Positions 18,454-27,147 of a stretch of DNA of 64,000 nucleotides are shown piece after piece; position 1 is the first letter of the stretch; the number at the start of each line of letters is the position of its first letter. The DNA lies in assembly GCA_902777325.1 (NCBI GenBank), contig CACYTH010000021.1, positions 1-64,000 of the forward strand. Direction: 5' to 3'. The notes beneath the pieces were generated by a model. That model was not told the origin of the DNA. It saw only the letters and a program-made list of their open reading frames with translations, and did no database searches. Position numbers and translations under genes: made by a program. The DNA is from an uncultured Coriobacteriaceae bacterium (lineage in GTDB: Bacteria > Actinomycetota > Coriobacteriia > Coriobacteriales > Atopobiaceae).

Positions 18454-19056
18454 GTGTCAGATTCGGTCGACATACCGTTTAAGAACTACCTTGCCCTGGT
18501 GGCGGTCTGCCTGCTCGTGGCGATCGCCGCCATGCTGCTGTGGTTCTTCAACCGCGACGTCTCGTGGATTGGCATGGCCATCCCGCTGTTCGTCTACTTC
18601 GACCTCGCGCTGCTCGGACTGACGTCGCTGGGGCTCTGGGCAAACGGTGCAGAGGAGGCCGACGCGCGCGAGACCTGCGATCCCATCCTCAGGCGCTACA
18701 AGCGCACGGGCGACGTCGACAACCTGCTCTACGGCTACGAGCTCTGGCGCATGGAAAGCCACGGCATGGCCACCAGGATCACCTTCATTCGCACGGTGAT
18801 CAATCTCCTCATCGAGGACGGCTACGTGTACGAGGCCGCCGACCTGCTCAACGACTACCAGATGATGGCCACCACGCCCGACAGCATCAGGAACTACCAG
18901 CGCTTCCGCAAGATCTCCGAGCGCAGGATGAACGCGATCGTGGAGGAGGCCGCCGAGCAGGAGCGCAGGTGGCAGGCGGAGCGCCGTGCTGAGGAGCGCC
19001 GTCGCGAGCGCCGCAGGCGCGAGGCCCTCGAGGGTCAGGGGCATGAGCGCAGATAG
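18454..19056 (+). CDS. Hypothetical membrane protein with basic C-terminal coiled coil
   Basis: Not recognised. About 200 residues. Two hydrophobic helices lie close together at the N-terminus (NYLALVAVCLLVAIAAMLLWF and IPLFVYFDLALLGLTSLGLW). A helical cytoplasmic-looking middle follows, with short tetratricopeptide-like helices (TGDVDNLLYGYELWRMESHG). The tail, from about residue 160, is an almost uninterrupted Arg/Glu-rich helix. I prefer GTG 18454 because GGAGGA lies ten bases upstream; the frame stays open to GTG 18421. An extended -10-like TGCTATCCT ends at 18414, which would make 18421 a leaderless start instead. Confidence 0.65.
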   Translation: MSDSVDIPFKNYLALVAVCLLVAIAAMLLWFFNRDVSWIGMAIPLFVYFDLALLGLTSLGLWANGAEEADARETCDPILRRYKRTGDVDNLLYGYELWRMESHGMATRITFIRTVINLLIEDGYVYEAADLLNDYQMMATTPDSIRNYQRFRKISERRMNAIVEEAAEQERRWQAERRAEERRRERRRREALEGQGHERR

Positions 19057-19080
19057 GTGTGGCGAGGCCTTGCCTTGAGG

Positions 19081-19386
19081 CTACTCGACCGTCCCGTACA
19101 CGAAGCCCCAGCCGTGGGCCGTGATGATGGAGTTGAGCTGGTCGCAGAGGCGCGCACGCTTGTACCTGCCGGCAGGGAGAAGGTCGATGACCTCCCTGAG
19201 GTCGTCCGAGAGGTCGTCTATCTCGGCGCGCATGATGACGTCGATGCGCGAGACCGCGCCGGACGGCCCAACCTCTCGGTATAGGGCATCGACCAGCTGC
19301 TGGAGCTCGCCGAAGTCTGCGGCGGGGTGGCTGCCTGCGGGGGCGGCGTCGTGATCTGTGTAATCGTACGTTTTCATATGTGACAT
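19081..19386 (-). CDS. Small hypothetical protein
   Basis: About 101 residues, acidic, with no membrane segment or signal peptide. The visible features are an N-terminal polar stretch (MKTYDYTDHDAAP) and two helical blocks (FGELQQLVDALYREVG and IDDLSDDLREVIDLLPAGRYKRARLCDQLN). It ends with the aromatic segment AHGWGFVYGTV. I do not recognise the family. The start could also be the internal Met three codons later; neither has a well-spaced ribosome site. It is convergent with the upstream membrane-protein gene and divergent from the aminotransferase. Confidence 0.6.
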   Translation of the reverse strand: MSHMKTYDYTDHDAAPAGSHPAADFGELQQLVDALYREVGPSGAVSRIDVIMRAEIDDLSDDLREVIDLLPAGRYKRARLCDQLNSIITAHGWGFVYGTVE

Positions 19387-19475
19387 AGTAGCAGGACTTT
19401 GCCTCCCGTTGCGTATACTTTAGGGGCTAGGATGGGGCTTTGAGCCCTTGCCCGCAACAACTCGAGGGAGTGGCA

Positions 19476-20765
19476 ATGAGCAACGTATACGAGGCTATGA
19501 CCGACGCCGAGCTTGACGAGGTCATCGTTCAGCTTGAGAAGCAGGCTGACGAGATCCGCGCGCGCGGCCTCTCGCTTGACATGGCGCGCGGCAAGCCCTC
19601 GGTGGAGCAGACCGACCTCTCGCGTCCCATGCTCGACCTTCTCACCAGCGAGAGCGACCTCACCGACGAGGGGGCTCCCGCGGACAACTACGGCATTCCC
19701 GACGGCCTCCCCTCGGCACGCCGCCTGGCGGCGGGGCTTCTGGGCGTCGACGCGGCAAACGTGCTGGTCATCGGCTCGTCGAGCCTCAACCTCATGCATG
19801 ATGCCGTGGCAAACGCCTACACGCACGGCATCGGCGGCAATGCTCCGTGGTGCCAGCAGGGCGAGGTCAAGTTCCTGTGCCCCAGCCCCGGATACGACCG
19901 CCACTTTGGCGTGACCGCGCACTATGGCATCACCAACGTGCCGGTTGCCATGACGCCGGACGGGCCTGACATGGACGAGGTCCAGCGCCTCGTGGAAGGC
20001 GACCCGCAGGTCAAGGGCATCTGGTGCGTGCCCAAGTACGCCAACCCCACCGGCATCAGCTACTCCGACGAGACGGTGCGCCGCTTTGCCGCGCTGAGGC
20101 CGGCAGCCCCGGACTTCCGCATCTTCTGGGACAACGCCTACATCGTCCACGACCTCTATGACGAGGGCGACGAGCTGCTCAACATCTTCGATGCCCTGAG
20201 GGAGGCGGGCAACGACAACCTCGTCTACGAGTTCGCCTCCACCGCAAAGATCACCTTCCCCAGCTCGGGCATGGCGTTTGTCACCGCAAGCCCGGCCGAC
20301 ATCAAGGAGCTGCGCAGCGCCTTCGCGGTCATGCGCGTCTCCCCGGAGAAGCTCACGCAGCTCATGCACGTGCGCTTCCTGCCCGACGTCGACGCCATCC
20401 GCGCGCACATGGCCAAGCATGCCGCCATCGTCCGTCCGCGCTTCGAGCTGGTGCAGGAGAAGCTCGAGGAGGGTCTCGCCGGCACGGGCATCGCCTCCTG
20501 GACCAAGCCGCGCGGCGGGTACTTCGTCTCATTTGACGGGCCGGAGGGGTCGGCCAAGCGTACGGTCGCGCTCATGAAGGAGCTCGGCGTGACGCTGACG
20601 GGTGCGGGTGCCACCTGGCCCTACGGCAAGGATCCCCACGACACCAACATCCGCATCGCCCCCACGTACCCGAGCCTCGAGCAGCTCGGCGAGGCGCTCG
20701 ACGTGTTTGTGGTCGCGGTGCGTCTGGTCGCCGCCCAGCTGGCGCGCGAGGCGCGCCAGGGGTAG
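19476..20765 (+). CDS. Class Ic aspartate aminotransferase-like PLP enzyme
   Basis: PLP-dependent aminotransferase of the fold-type I group annotated as PF12897 (class Ic aspartate aminotransferase, as characterised in corynebacteria and mycobacteria). It probably interconverts aspartate/oxaloacetate with glutamate/2-oxoglutarate. From ATG 19476 (GAGGGAG upstream) it is 429 residues. The family-specific N-terminal LSLDMARGKPS, the substrate-site NYGIPDGLPSARR, and GIWCVPKYANPTG are clear. The PLP lysine is Lys258 in FASTAKITFPSSG, and the C-terminal arginine segment is TNIRIAPTYP. It stands alone between a hypothetical gene and a TPR-protein gene. Confidence 0.88.
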   Translation: MSNVYEAMTDAELDEVIVQLEKQADEIRARGLSLDMARGKPSVEQTDLSRPMLDLLTSESDLTDEGAPADNYGIPDGLPSARRLAAGLLGVDAANVLVIGSSSLNLMHDAVANAYTHGIGGNAPWCQQGEVKFLCPSPGYDRHFGVTAHYGITNVPVAMTPDGPDMDEVQRLVEGDPQVKGIWCVPKYANPTGISYSDETVRRFAALRPAAPDFRIFWDNAYIVHDLYDEGDELLNIFDALREAGNDNLVYEFASTAKITFPSSGMAFVTASPADIKELRSAFAVMRVSPEKLTQLMHVRFLPDVDAIRAHMAKHAAIVRPRFELVQEKLEEGLAGTGIASWTKPRGGYFVSFDGPEGSAKRTVALMKELGVTLTGAGATWPYGKDPHDTNIRIAPTYPSLEQLGEALDVFVVAVRLVAAQLAREARQG

Positions 20766-20928
20766 GCATCCCAATCTCACGGGCAGACTTTGTGCAGGGT
20801 TTGGGCTGTGAAGCCCCTCGGCACAGCGCTCGTGATATTCGGTAGAATGGTAGGTTGCACAAGCATCTCGCGGGTGCACGCGTCCCTTCGGGCCGTGCAC
20901 CTCCTCGTATTTGAAAGGTCGATGAGGT

Positions 20929-21858
20929 ATGGCCGACAAGGGACCGGGTAGCACCAGCAGATCTCCCAAGAAGCGTCTTGCACGCGCCAAGATCAAGCAG
21001 ACCGAGCACGGCATCAAGTCGTCAAAGGGTCGCACCATCCAGGAGGACACGCTCAGCAAGGCCGAGCAGAAGAGGGAGCGCCAGAAGAAGCTCACCGGCA
21101 TCGCGATCGGCGTCTTTGCGGTCATCATGGCCCTGTCCATGATGCTTCCCTCGCTGAGCTACATCTTTGGCGGCAATGCCGACCAGGCGGCCCAGGAGCA
21201 GACTGCCGAGGAGGCGGCCAAGCAGGAGGAGCAGGCCAGCGAGGAGGCTGCGCAGGAGACCGAGGCAAGCGTCGAGACCGTCGACGCCAATTACGCCGCG
21301 GTGATCGAGCCGCTCGAGGCCAAGCTCGCCGAGAACCCCGAGGACCTCGCCACCATCCTCAACCTGGGCAACGACTACATGTCCTGGGCCTCCGAGGCGA
21401 GCGCCTACGCTACCGACGATGCGGGCGCGCAGCACGTGGGCGAGCTGTACGACAAGGCGATCGGCTACTTTGACCAGTACCTGGGCATCAACGACTCCGC
21501 CGTGGTCAAGTCCAACCGCGCCATGTGCTACCTGTACAAGGGCGACGCCGACACCGCGCTCGAGCAGCTGCAGGGCGTCACGTCCGAGACGCCTGACTAC
21601 GGTCCCGCGTGGGTGAACATCGGCATCATCAACGAGTCCCAGGGCAATACCGACGCGGCGAAGGAGGCCTACCAGAAGGCCGTCGACGCCGATCCCAACA
21701 ACGAGTACGGCGCCAAGAGCTATGCGGACAGCCGCCTTGCCTCGCTTGCGGCCGCCGAGGGCGGCGACGTCACCGAGGACGCTGCCCAGACCACCACTGA
21801 CACCACCGAGGCCACGGGTGCCGAGGCGCTTGAGGACGCCCTCGACTCCGGTCTCTAG
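20929..21858 (+). CDS. Membrane-anchored TPR-repeat protein
   Basis: 309 residues. The basic cytoplasmic N-terminus (residues 1-55) is followed by one membrane helix (GIAIGVFAVIMALSMMLPSL, about 58-77). A Glu/Ala-rich linker leads to extracytoplasmic tetratricopeptide repeats (DLATILNLGNDYMSWA, YFDQYLGINDSAVVKSNRAMCYLYKG, PAWVNIGIINESQGNTDAAKEAYQKA). TPR repeats mediate protein-protein contact; the partner is unknown. It heads a run of same-strand genes (STAS protein, TatA/B, TatC) with short gaps, so a scaffolding role at the membrane is conceivable but unproven. A TAGAAT box at 20843-20848 may be its -10. Confidence 0.75.
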   Translation: MADKGPGSTSRSPKKRLARAKIKQTEHGIKSSKGRTIQEDTLSKAEQKRERQKKLTGIAIGVFAVIMALSMMLPSLSYIFGGNADQAAQEQTAEEAAKQEEQASEEAAQETEASVETVDANYAAVIEPLEAKLAENPEDLATILNLGNDYMSWASEASAYATDDAGAQHVGELYDKAIGYFDQYLGINDSAVVKSNRAMCYLYKGDADTALEQLQGVTSETPDYGPAWVNIGIINESQGNTDAAKEAYQKAVDADPNNEYGAKSYADSRLASLAAAEGGDVTEDAAQTTTDTTEATGAEALEDALDSGL

Positions 21859-21871
21859 AAAGGGGAGCCTC

Positions 21872-22186
21872 ATGGCACTCACCATCACGACCACGACCGC
21901 TGAGGACCTCGCCGTGACCGTCGCGGCCGAGGGGGAGGTCGACGTCTCCTGCGCGTCCGAGCTGCGCGATGCCATCGACGCGGCACTGGAGGGCGGCGCC
22001 ACCGGCGTGACCATCGATCTCGCGCTGGTTCCCTACATCGACTCCACGGGCATCGGCGTGCTTGTCGGCGCCGCGCATCGCGGCGCGGAGGCCGGCACCA
22101 CCGTGCGCGTGGCAAACCCGCAGCGCAACGTCCGCCGCGTGCTCGACATGCTTGGCGTGGTCCACGAGCTGGGCATTGACGAGTAG
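21872..22186 (+). CDS. STAS-domain anti-sigma factor antagonist
   Basis: 104-residue single STAS domain of the SpoIIAA/RsbV class. The phosphorylation site is in YIDSTGIGVLVG, with the conserved serine after Asp. In known systems an anti-sigma kinase phosphorylates this serine, and the unphosphorylated form releases a sigma factor. No kinase, phosphatase or sigma factor gene is nearby, so the partner-switching module must be completed elsewhere or the domain has another use. ATG 21872 follows AGGGGAG and lies 13 bases behind the TPR gene. Confidence 0.85.
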   Translation: MALTITTTTAEDLAVTVAAEGEVDVSCASELRDAIDAALEGGATGVTIDLALVPYIDSTGIGVLVGAAHRGAEAGTTVRVANPQRNVRRVLDMLGVVHELGIDE

Positions 22187-22216
22187 AAGAGCCAAACAAC
22201 CTAGGAGGTAGCAGGA

Positions 22217-22876
22217 GTGTTTGGAATCGGAGAGACTGAGCTTCTGATCATCGTGGCCTTTGGCTTCATGATCTTTGGCCCCGACAAGCTGCCGGGCATG
22301 GGGCGCACCATCGGTCGCGCACTGAGGCAGTTCCGTCAGGCCCAGGAGGGCTTTACCGAGGTCGTGCAGACCGAGGTCATGGACCCCCTACAGGAGGCCA
22401 TGGGAGACCCCCTCGACACCGGCACGCGCAAGAAGCATCGCGCGACCGCCGAGGAGCGTGCCGCGGCAATGGCAGCGGACGCGGACATCGATGCCCCCGA
22501 GGCGGCTCCGGCGCACAAGGAGACCTTCGCCGAGCGCAAGGCACGCCTGGCCGCCGAGCGCAAGGCCCGCGAGGAGGAGGCGCTCGCTCAGGCGCAGGAG
22601 GCGGATGCCGATGCGCCCGAGAGTGCGGACGAGGCCGAGCCAGAGGCCGAGGGGCAGGTCGAGGTTGCCGAGCAGCCTGCGGCCAACAGCGCCGCAGCGC
22701 TCTACTCCATGGACGGAGGCTCGTCGTTTGCGGCCAACAAGCGCGCCGCAGCCGAGAAGGCCGCTGCCGAGAAGGAGGCAGCCGAGAAGGAGGCAGCTGC
22801 CGACGAGCCCGAGGCCGCAACCACTGCCGTAGAGGACCAGACCGACGGGAAGGAGGCCGAGGGCGAGCAGGCCTAA
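22217..22876 (+). CDS. Sec-independent translocase TatA/TatB-like subunit
   Basis: Component of the twin-arginine translocase. The first 60 residues have the TatA/B layout: a short periplasmic end and helix (MFGIGETELLIIVAFGFMIF), the FGPDKLPGMGRTIG hinge, then an amphipathic helix. The protein is 219 residues because of a long Ala/Glu-rich, charged C-terminal tail, more like TatB than the compact TatA; only one such gene is present here. The GTG start at 22217 has AGGAGGTAGCAGG upstream. It precedes tatC by about 20 bases, and at least one substrate, the Tat-signal peptide-binding lipoprotein, is encoded in this window. Confidence 0.9.
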   Translation: MFGIGETELLIIVAFGFMIFGPDKLPGMGRTIGRALRQFRQAQEGFTEVVQTEVMDPLQEAMGDPLDTGTRKKHRATAEERAAAMAADADIDAPEAAPAHKETFAERKARLAAERKAREEEALAQAQEADADAPESADEAEPEAEGQVEVAEQPAANSAAALYSMDGGSSFAANKRAAAEKAAAEKEAAEKEAAADEPEAATTAVEDQTDGKEAEGEQA

Positions 22877-22896
22877 CGGCTGCCCTCAACACCAAC

Positions 22897-23685
22897 ATGC
22901 CTATCGGACCAGCACGCATGCCCCTGATGGACCATATCGGCGAGCTTCGCCGCAGGTTTACCATCATCGTCGTCTCTCTTCTGATCACCGCGGTCGTCAT
23001 CTACTTTGCGACCCCCACGCTGATCGACATCATGCTCGACCCCATCCGCTCGTCCCTGCCCGAGGGCCAGGACCTCACCGTCATCAGCGTCCTGGGCGGC
23101 TTCACCATCCGCTTCAAGGTCGCCGTGTTCTTTGGCGCCATCGTCTGCCTGCCCATCATCGTCTGGGAGGTCATGGGCTTCATCCTGCCTGCGCTTCACG
23201 AGAAGGAGCGCCGCTGGCTGGTGCCCACCATCGGCGCGATGATCGCCCTGTTCTTCATCGGCATGGTCTTCTGCTACTTCATCATCCAACCGGCCGCCTT
23301 CGACTGGCTGCTTGCCCAGAGCTATGACTTCGCCAACGTGATCGCCGACGCCGAGGACTACCTGAGCATCATGATGCTTCTCGAGATCGGCTTTGGCATC
23401 GGCTTCCAGCTGCCGCTGGTGATTTTCTACCTGTCGGTGCTGCACGTCGTGCCCTACAAGACCTTCCGCGAGCAGTGGCGCGTCATCTACGTCGGCCTGC
23501 TCGTCATGGTGGCCATGATCACACCCGACGGCAGCCCCGTGACGATGCTCCTGATGTTTGCCGCGCTCGTGGTGCTCTACGAGATCGCCCTGGCCATCGC
23601 ACGCCAGGTCATCGTGGCAAGGGATGGCGCGGCGGCCCTCCGGTGGGACCGCTCCGAGTACGAGGAGCACGCCTTCGACGAGTAG
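22897..23685 (+). CDS. tatC: Sec-independent protein translocase TatC
   Basis: Core receptor of the twin-arginine translocase, recognising RR signal peptides; 262 residues with six membrane helices. The hallmark N-terminus MPLMDHIGELRRRF, the periplasmic loop before PIIVWEVMGFILPALHEKERR, and the glutamate of LLEIGFGIGFQLPL are all present. I use ATG 22897, but ATG 22918, giving MPLMDHIGEL directly, is equally plausible by family comparison because neither has a strong ribosome site. It is the last gene of the unit and is followed by a clear terminator. Confidence 0.95.
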   Translation: MPIGPARMPLMDHIGELRRRFTIIVVSLLITAVVIYFATPTLIDIMLDPIRSSLPEGQDLTVISVLGGFTIRFKVAVFFGAIVCLPIIVWEVMGFILPALHEKERRWLVPTIGAMIALFFIGMVFCYFIIQPAAFDWLLAQSYDFANVIADAEDYLSIMMLLEIGFGIGFQLPLVIFYLSVLHVVPYKTFREQWRVIYVGLLVMVAMITPDGSPVTMLLMFAALVVLYEIALAIARQVIVARDGAAALRWDRSEYEEHAFDE

Positions 23686-23708
23686 CGCCCAAGGCAAACG
23701 CGATCTGC

Positions 23709-23742
23709 AGGGGAGGGGACTTTTGCCCCTCCCCTTTGTTTT
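23709..23742 (+). terminator. Intrinsic terminator after tatC
   Basis: A 10-bp perfect G/C stem (23709-23718 with 23726-23735, loop acttttg) is followed by TTGTTTTG. The rest of the 303-base gap up to the topoisomerase gene holds no gene that I can support. It contains a TATATATATG run around 23780-23789 and a TATAGT box near 23915 that could be the -10 of the topoisomerase operon. Confidence 0.85.
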
Positions 23743-23988
23743 GCGCAGGCGGGCATCGCCTGACGATTGTCTCAGCATCTATATATATGTGGGGCCAGGC
23801 GCCTACGACACCTGCCCGGACCACGTCTGTGCTTTTTTGGCCAATACGTCCGTCTAACCGCAGACAATCGCACATCATCACGCTTTCGCCATAACCTGGC
23901 GGCCGTGTTGGGTATAGTGTCGTGACACGGTCCGCGCATGCCCTGGGCATGCGCCGGCAAGTCTGACGACAGAAACCAGGAGTTGCAC

Positions 23989-26496
23989 GTGATACTGGTA
24001 GTCACCGAGAAAAACGACGCGGCGCAGCAGATTGCCCGCTTGCTTTCCACCTCTGGCCGCCCCAAGGCGGACAAGGTGTACGACACGCCCGTCTATCGCT
24101 TTGCGGTCAACGGGGAGGATTGGGTCACCATCGGCCTGCGCGGCCACATCATGGTGCCGGACTTCCCGCCCCAGCTCAAGTTTGACAAGAACGAGGGCTG
24201 GTATGGCCTTACCGCGGAGGGCGAGCACATTCCAGCCGATCTCCCCGACGGCCTCGCGCGTCCGCCATACAAGTCCAAGCGCAAGCCCTTCCTCGCCGAC
24301 GGCGTGGACATCAAGGGGTGGAAGGTTCCCAGCCTGCCCTATCTGGTGTGGGCACCCATCGAGAAGCTTCCCGCCGAGAAGGGCATCATCCGCGCGCTCA
24401 AGAACCTCGCAAAGAAGGCCGACAGCATCGTCATCGGCACGGACTTCGACCGCGAGGGCGAGCTGATCGGCTCTGACGCCCTGCGCCAGATACGCATGGT
24501 TGCACCAAACACCCCCGTCTCTCGCGCGCGCTACTCCGCCTTCACCAAGGCCGAGATTGACCACGCCTTCTCCAACCTGGTCGAGCTCGACCAAGACCTG
24601 GCCGACGCAGGCGAGAGCCGTCAGTACATCGACCTCGTCTGGGGCGCCGTCCTCACCCGCTACCTCACCATGGCGCGCTTTGGCGGCCTGGGCAACGTCC
24701 GCTCCGCCGGTCGCGTGCAGACGCCCACTCTGGCCATCGTGGTCGAGCGCGAGCGCGAGCGCCTGGCCTTCGTGCCCGAGGACTACTGGGTGGTGTGGGG
24801 CAATCTCAGCAAAGACGGGTCGGACGAGTTCCGCACCACGCACGCCACGGCGCGGTTCAAGGACAAAGCTGCTGCCGAGGCCGCCTTTGCGCACGTCCGC
24901 GACGCAAAGCTGGCGCGCGTGGTCAGCGTGGAGAAGAAGTCGCGCACCCAGCGGCCTCCCGCACCCTTCAACACCACGTCGCTGCAGGCTGCGGCGGCGT
25001 CGGAGGGCATCAGCCCCGCACGCACCATGCGCCTGGCCGAGAGCCTCTACATGAACGGTCTCATCAGCTACCCGCGCGTGGACAACACGGTCTACCCGCG
25101 TTCGCTCGACCTGCGCTCCACGGTCAAGGCCCTGATCGACGTGCCGCAGTACGCACCCACCTGCCACCAGATTCTCTCCCAGGACAAGATCGTCGCCACG
25201 CGCGGCAAGCAGGAGACCACGGACCACCCGCCCATCTATCCCACCGCCGCGGCCGACCCTGACAAGCTGCAGCCGGCCGAGTGGAAGCTCTACAACCTCA
25301 TCGCGCGCCGCTTCCTGGCAACGCTCATGGGGCCGGCCACGATAGAGGGCACCAAGCTCACCTTCGACATCGAGGGCGAGCCCTTCACCACGAGCGGCAG
25401 CGTGCTGGCAAAGCCGGGCTTCCGCTCCATCTATCCCTTTGGCCTCAAGCGCGACGACCAGCTTCCCGCGCTTGTCGAGGGCGACACCTGCGACGTCACG
25501 AGCATGCAGCTCGACGCCAAGCAGACGGAGCCTCCTGCCCGCTACAGCCAGGGTCGCCTGATCCAGGAGATGGAGGCACGTGGCTTGGGCACCAAGTCCA
25601 CGCGCGCCAACATCATCCAGCGCCTGTACGACGTCAAGTACCTCAAGAACGACCCAGCCGAGCCGAGCCAGCTTGGCATGGCGGTCATCGACGCGCTCAC
25701 CGCCTACGCCCCCCACATCACCTCGCCCGACATGACGGCCGAGCTGGAGAACGACATGACACGCGTGTCGGAGGGCAAGGCCACGCGGGACCAGGTGGTC
25801 ACCCATTCGCGTGCGCTTCTCGCCGGCATGATGGATGCCCTGATCGAGCACAAGGAGGACCTCGGCGAGGCCATCGCCGACGCCGTCACGGCTGACGCCA
25901 AGGTGGGTGTCTGCCCCAAGTGCGGCAAGGACCTCGTGATGAAGACCTCTGCCAAGACGCGCGGCTCCTTCATCGGATGCATGGGATGGCCTGACTGCGA
26001 CGTCACCTACCCGGTGCCCTCGCGCGTCAAGGTGATCCCCATCGAGGGCGAGGCAGGCGTCTGCCCTGATTGCGGCGCTCCGCGCATCAAGTGCCAACCC
26101 TTCCGCCAGCGTGCCTTCGAGCAGTGCGTCAACCCGGTCTGCCCCACCAACCGCGAGCCGGACATCGTGGTGGGGGAGTGCAAGGCCTGCGCCGAGGCGG
26201 GCCGTCACGGCGACCTGGTGGCCCACAAGAGCGAGCGCAGCGGCAAGCGCTTCATCCGCTGCACCAACTACGACGACTGCGGGACCAGCTATCCCCTGCC
26301 TGAGCGTGGCGCCCTGAGCGCGACGGGCGAGACCTGCGAGCATTGTGGTGCCCCCATCGTGGAGGTCGCTACGGCGCGCGGCCCGTGGCGCATCTGCGTC
26401 AACATGAGCTGTCCGGGCAAGGAGAAGCAGGCCAAGACCGGCTCGCGCGGACGTGGCGGATCGCGTGGCGGCGCCCGACGCAAGCGCAGCTCGTAG
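23989..26496 (+). CDS. topA: Type IA DNA topoisomerase with archaeal-like active-site region
   Basis: Relaxes negative supercoils through a 5'-phosphotyrosine intermediate. GTG 23989 with AGGAG six bases upstream gives an 835-residue protein beginning VILVVTEKNDAAQQIARLL (Toprim). The Toprim acidic motif GTDFDREGELIG is near residue 149. The active-site loop is GLISYPRVDNTVYP with Tyr361 as nucleophile; the usual bacterial form is GLITYMRTDS, while YPR.DNTVYP is characteristic of archaeal and eukaryotic-type enzymes. The residue after Arg363 is Val where Thr is usual. Three or more C-terminal zinc fingers (CPKCGKDL, CPDCGAPR, CEHCGAPI) and a basic Gly/Arg tail follow. It leads a tmk-holB-ricT operon. 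Confidence 0.88.
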   Translation: MILVVTEKNDAAQQIARLLSTSGRPKADKVYDTPVYRFAVNGEDWVTIGLRGHIMVPDFPPQLKFDKNEGWYGLTAEGEHIPADLPDGLARPPYKSKRKPFLADGVDIKGWKVPSLPYLVWAPIEKLPAEKGIIRALKNLAKKADSIVIGTDFDREGELIGSDALRQIRMVAPNTPVSRARYSAFTKAEIDHAFSNLVELDQDLADAGESRQYIDLVWGAVLTRYLTMARFGGLGNVRSAGRVQTPTLAIVVERERERLAFVPEDYWVVWGNLSKDGSDEFRTTHATARFKDKAAAEAAFAHVRDAKLARVVSVEKKSRTQRPPAPFNTTSLQAAAASEGISPARTMRLAESLYMNGLISYPRVDNTVYPRSLDLRSTVKALIDVPQYAPTCHQILSQDKIVATRGKQETTDHPPIYPTAAADPDKLQPAEWKLYNLIARRFLATLMGPATIEGTKLTFDIEGEPFTTSGSVLAKPGFRSIYPFGLKRDDQLPALVEGDTCDVTSMQLDAKQTEPPARYSQGRLIQEMEARGLGTKSTRANIIQRLYDVKYLKNDPAEPSQLGMAVIDALTAYAPHITSPDMTAELENDMTRVSEGKATRDQVVTHSRALLAGMMDALIEHKEDLGEAIADAVTADAKVGVCPKCGKDLVMKTSAKTRGSFIGCMGWPDCDVTYPVPSRVKVIPIEGEAGVCPDCGAPRIKCQPFRQRAFEQCVNPVCPTNREPDIVVGECKACAEAGRHGDLVAHKSERSGKRFIRCTNYDDCGTSYPLPERGALSATGETCEHCGAPIVEVATARGPWRICVNMSCPGKEKQAKTGSRGRGGSRGGARRKRSS

Positions 26497-26505
26497 GGAG
26501 GTCTC

Positions 26506-27147
26506 ATGGCAGGGTTGTTCATAACGCTCGAGGGCATAGACGGCTGCGGCAAGTCGACGCAGGCTGCGCGCCTTGCGGAGGCACTGAGGCGTGCGGGCCA
26601 CGAGGTCGTCTCGCTGCGCGAGCCGGGTGGCACCGCCATCTCGGAGAAGATCCGTGCCCTGCTGCTCGATCCTGCCAATGCCGAGATGGCCGACGAGTGC
26701 GAGCTGCTGCTCTACGAGGCCTCGCGTGCCCAGCTGGTGCGCCAGGTGATCGAGCCGGCCCTCGCACGTGGCGCCATCGTGGTGTGCGATCGCTTCTACG
26801 ACTCCACCTACGGCTACCAGCACGGTGGTCGTGGTCTGGATGAAGATCTGATCAACAAATGCAATGCCCTGGGCAGCTGTGGCGTCGACCCGCATGTCAC
26901 CGTCGTCTTCGACCTCGCGCCGGAGGTCGCCCTCTCGCGTGCGACCAAGGGAGGGGCGGACCGCCTCGAGGGCGAGGGCCTCGCCTTCCAGTGCCGCATT
27001 CGCGAGGCGTACCTGCGCCTTGCCGAGCGGGAGGCTGCGCGCGTGCGCATGGTGGATGCGGACGGCAGCGTGGACGAGGTCTACGCGCGTCTGGTCGCCT
27101 GCCTCTCTGACGTGCTGCCGCAGCTGGGCGATGGCGAGGGCAACTGA
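26506..27147 (+). CDS. tmk: Thymidylate kinase
   Basis: Phosphorylates dTMP to dTDP in the dTTP pathway. The 213-residue protein has the P-loop GIDGCGKST (residues 10-18), the dTMP-binding DRFYDSTYGYQ segment starting at Asp95, and the lid region around RATKGGADRLEGEG. Arg residues in the P-loop neighbourhood and lid are arranged as in Gram-positive enzymes. It overlaps holB by one base (TGATG), a very common bacterial pairing. Confidence 0.95.
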   Translation: MAGLFITLEGIDGCGKSTQAARLAEALRRAGHEVVSLREPGGTAISEKIRALLLDPANAEMADECELLLYEASRAQLVRQVIEPALARGAIVVCDRFYDSTYGYQHGGRGLDEDLINKCNALGSCGVDPHVTVVFDLAPEVALSRATKGGADRLEGEGLAFQCRIREAYLRLAEREAARVRMVDADGSVDEVYARLVACLSDVLPQLGDGEGN

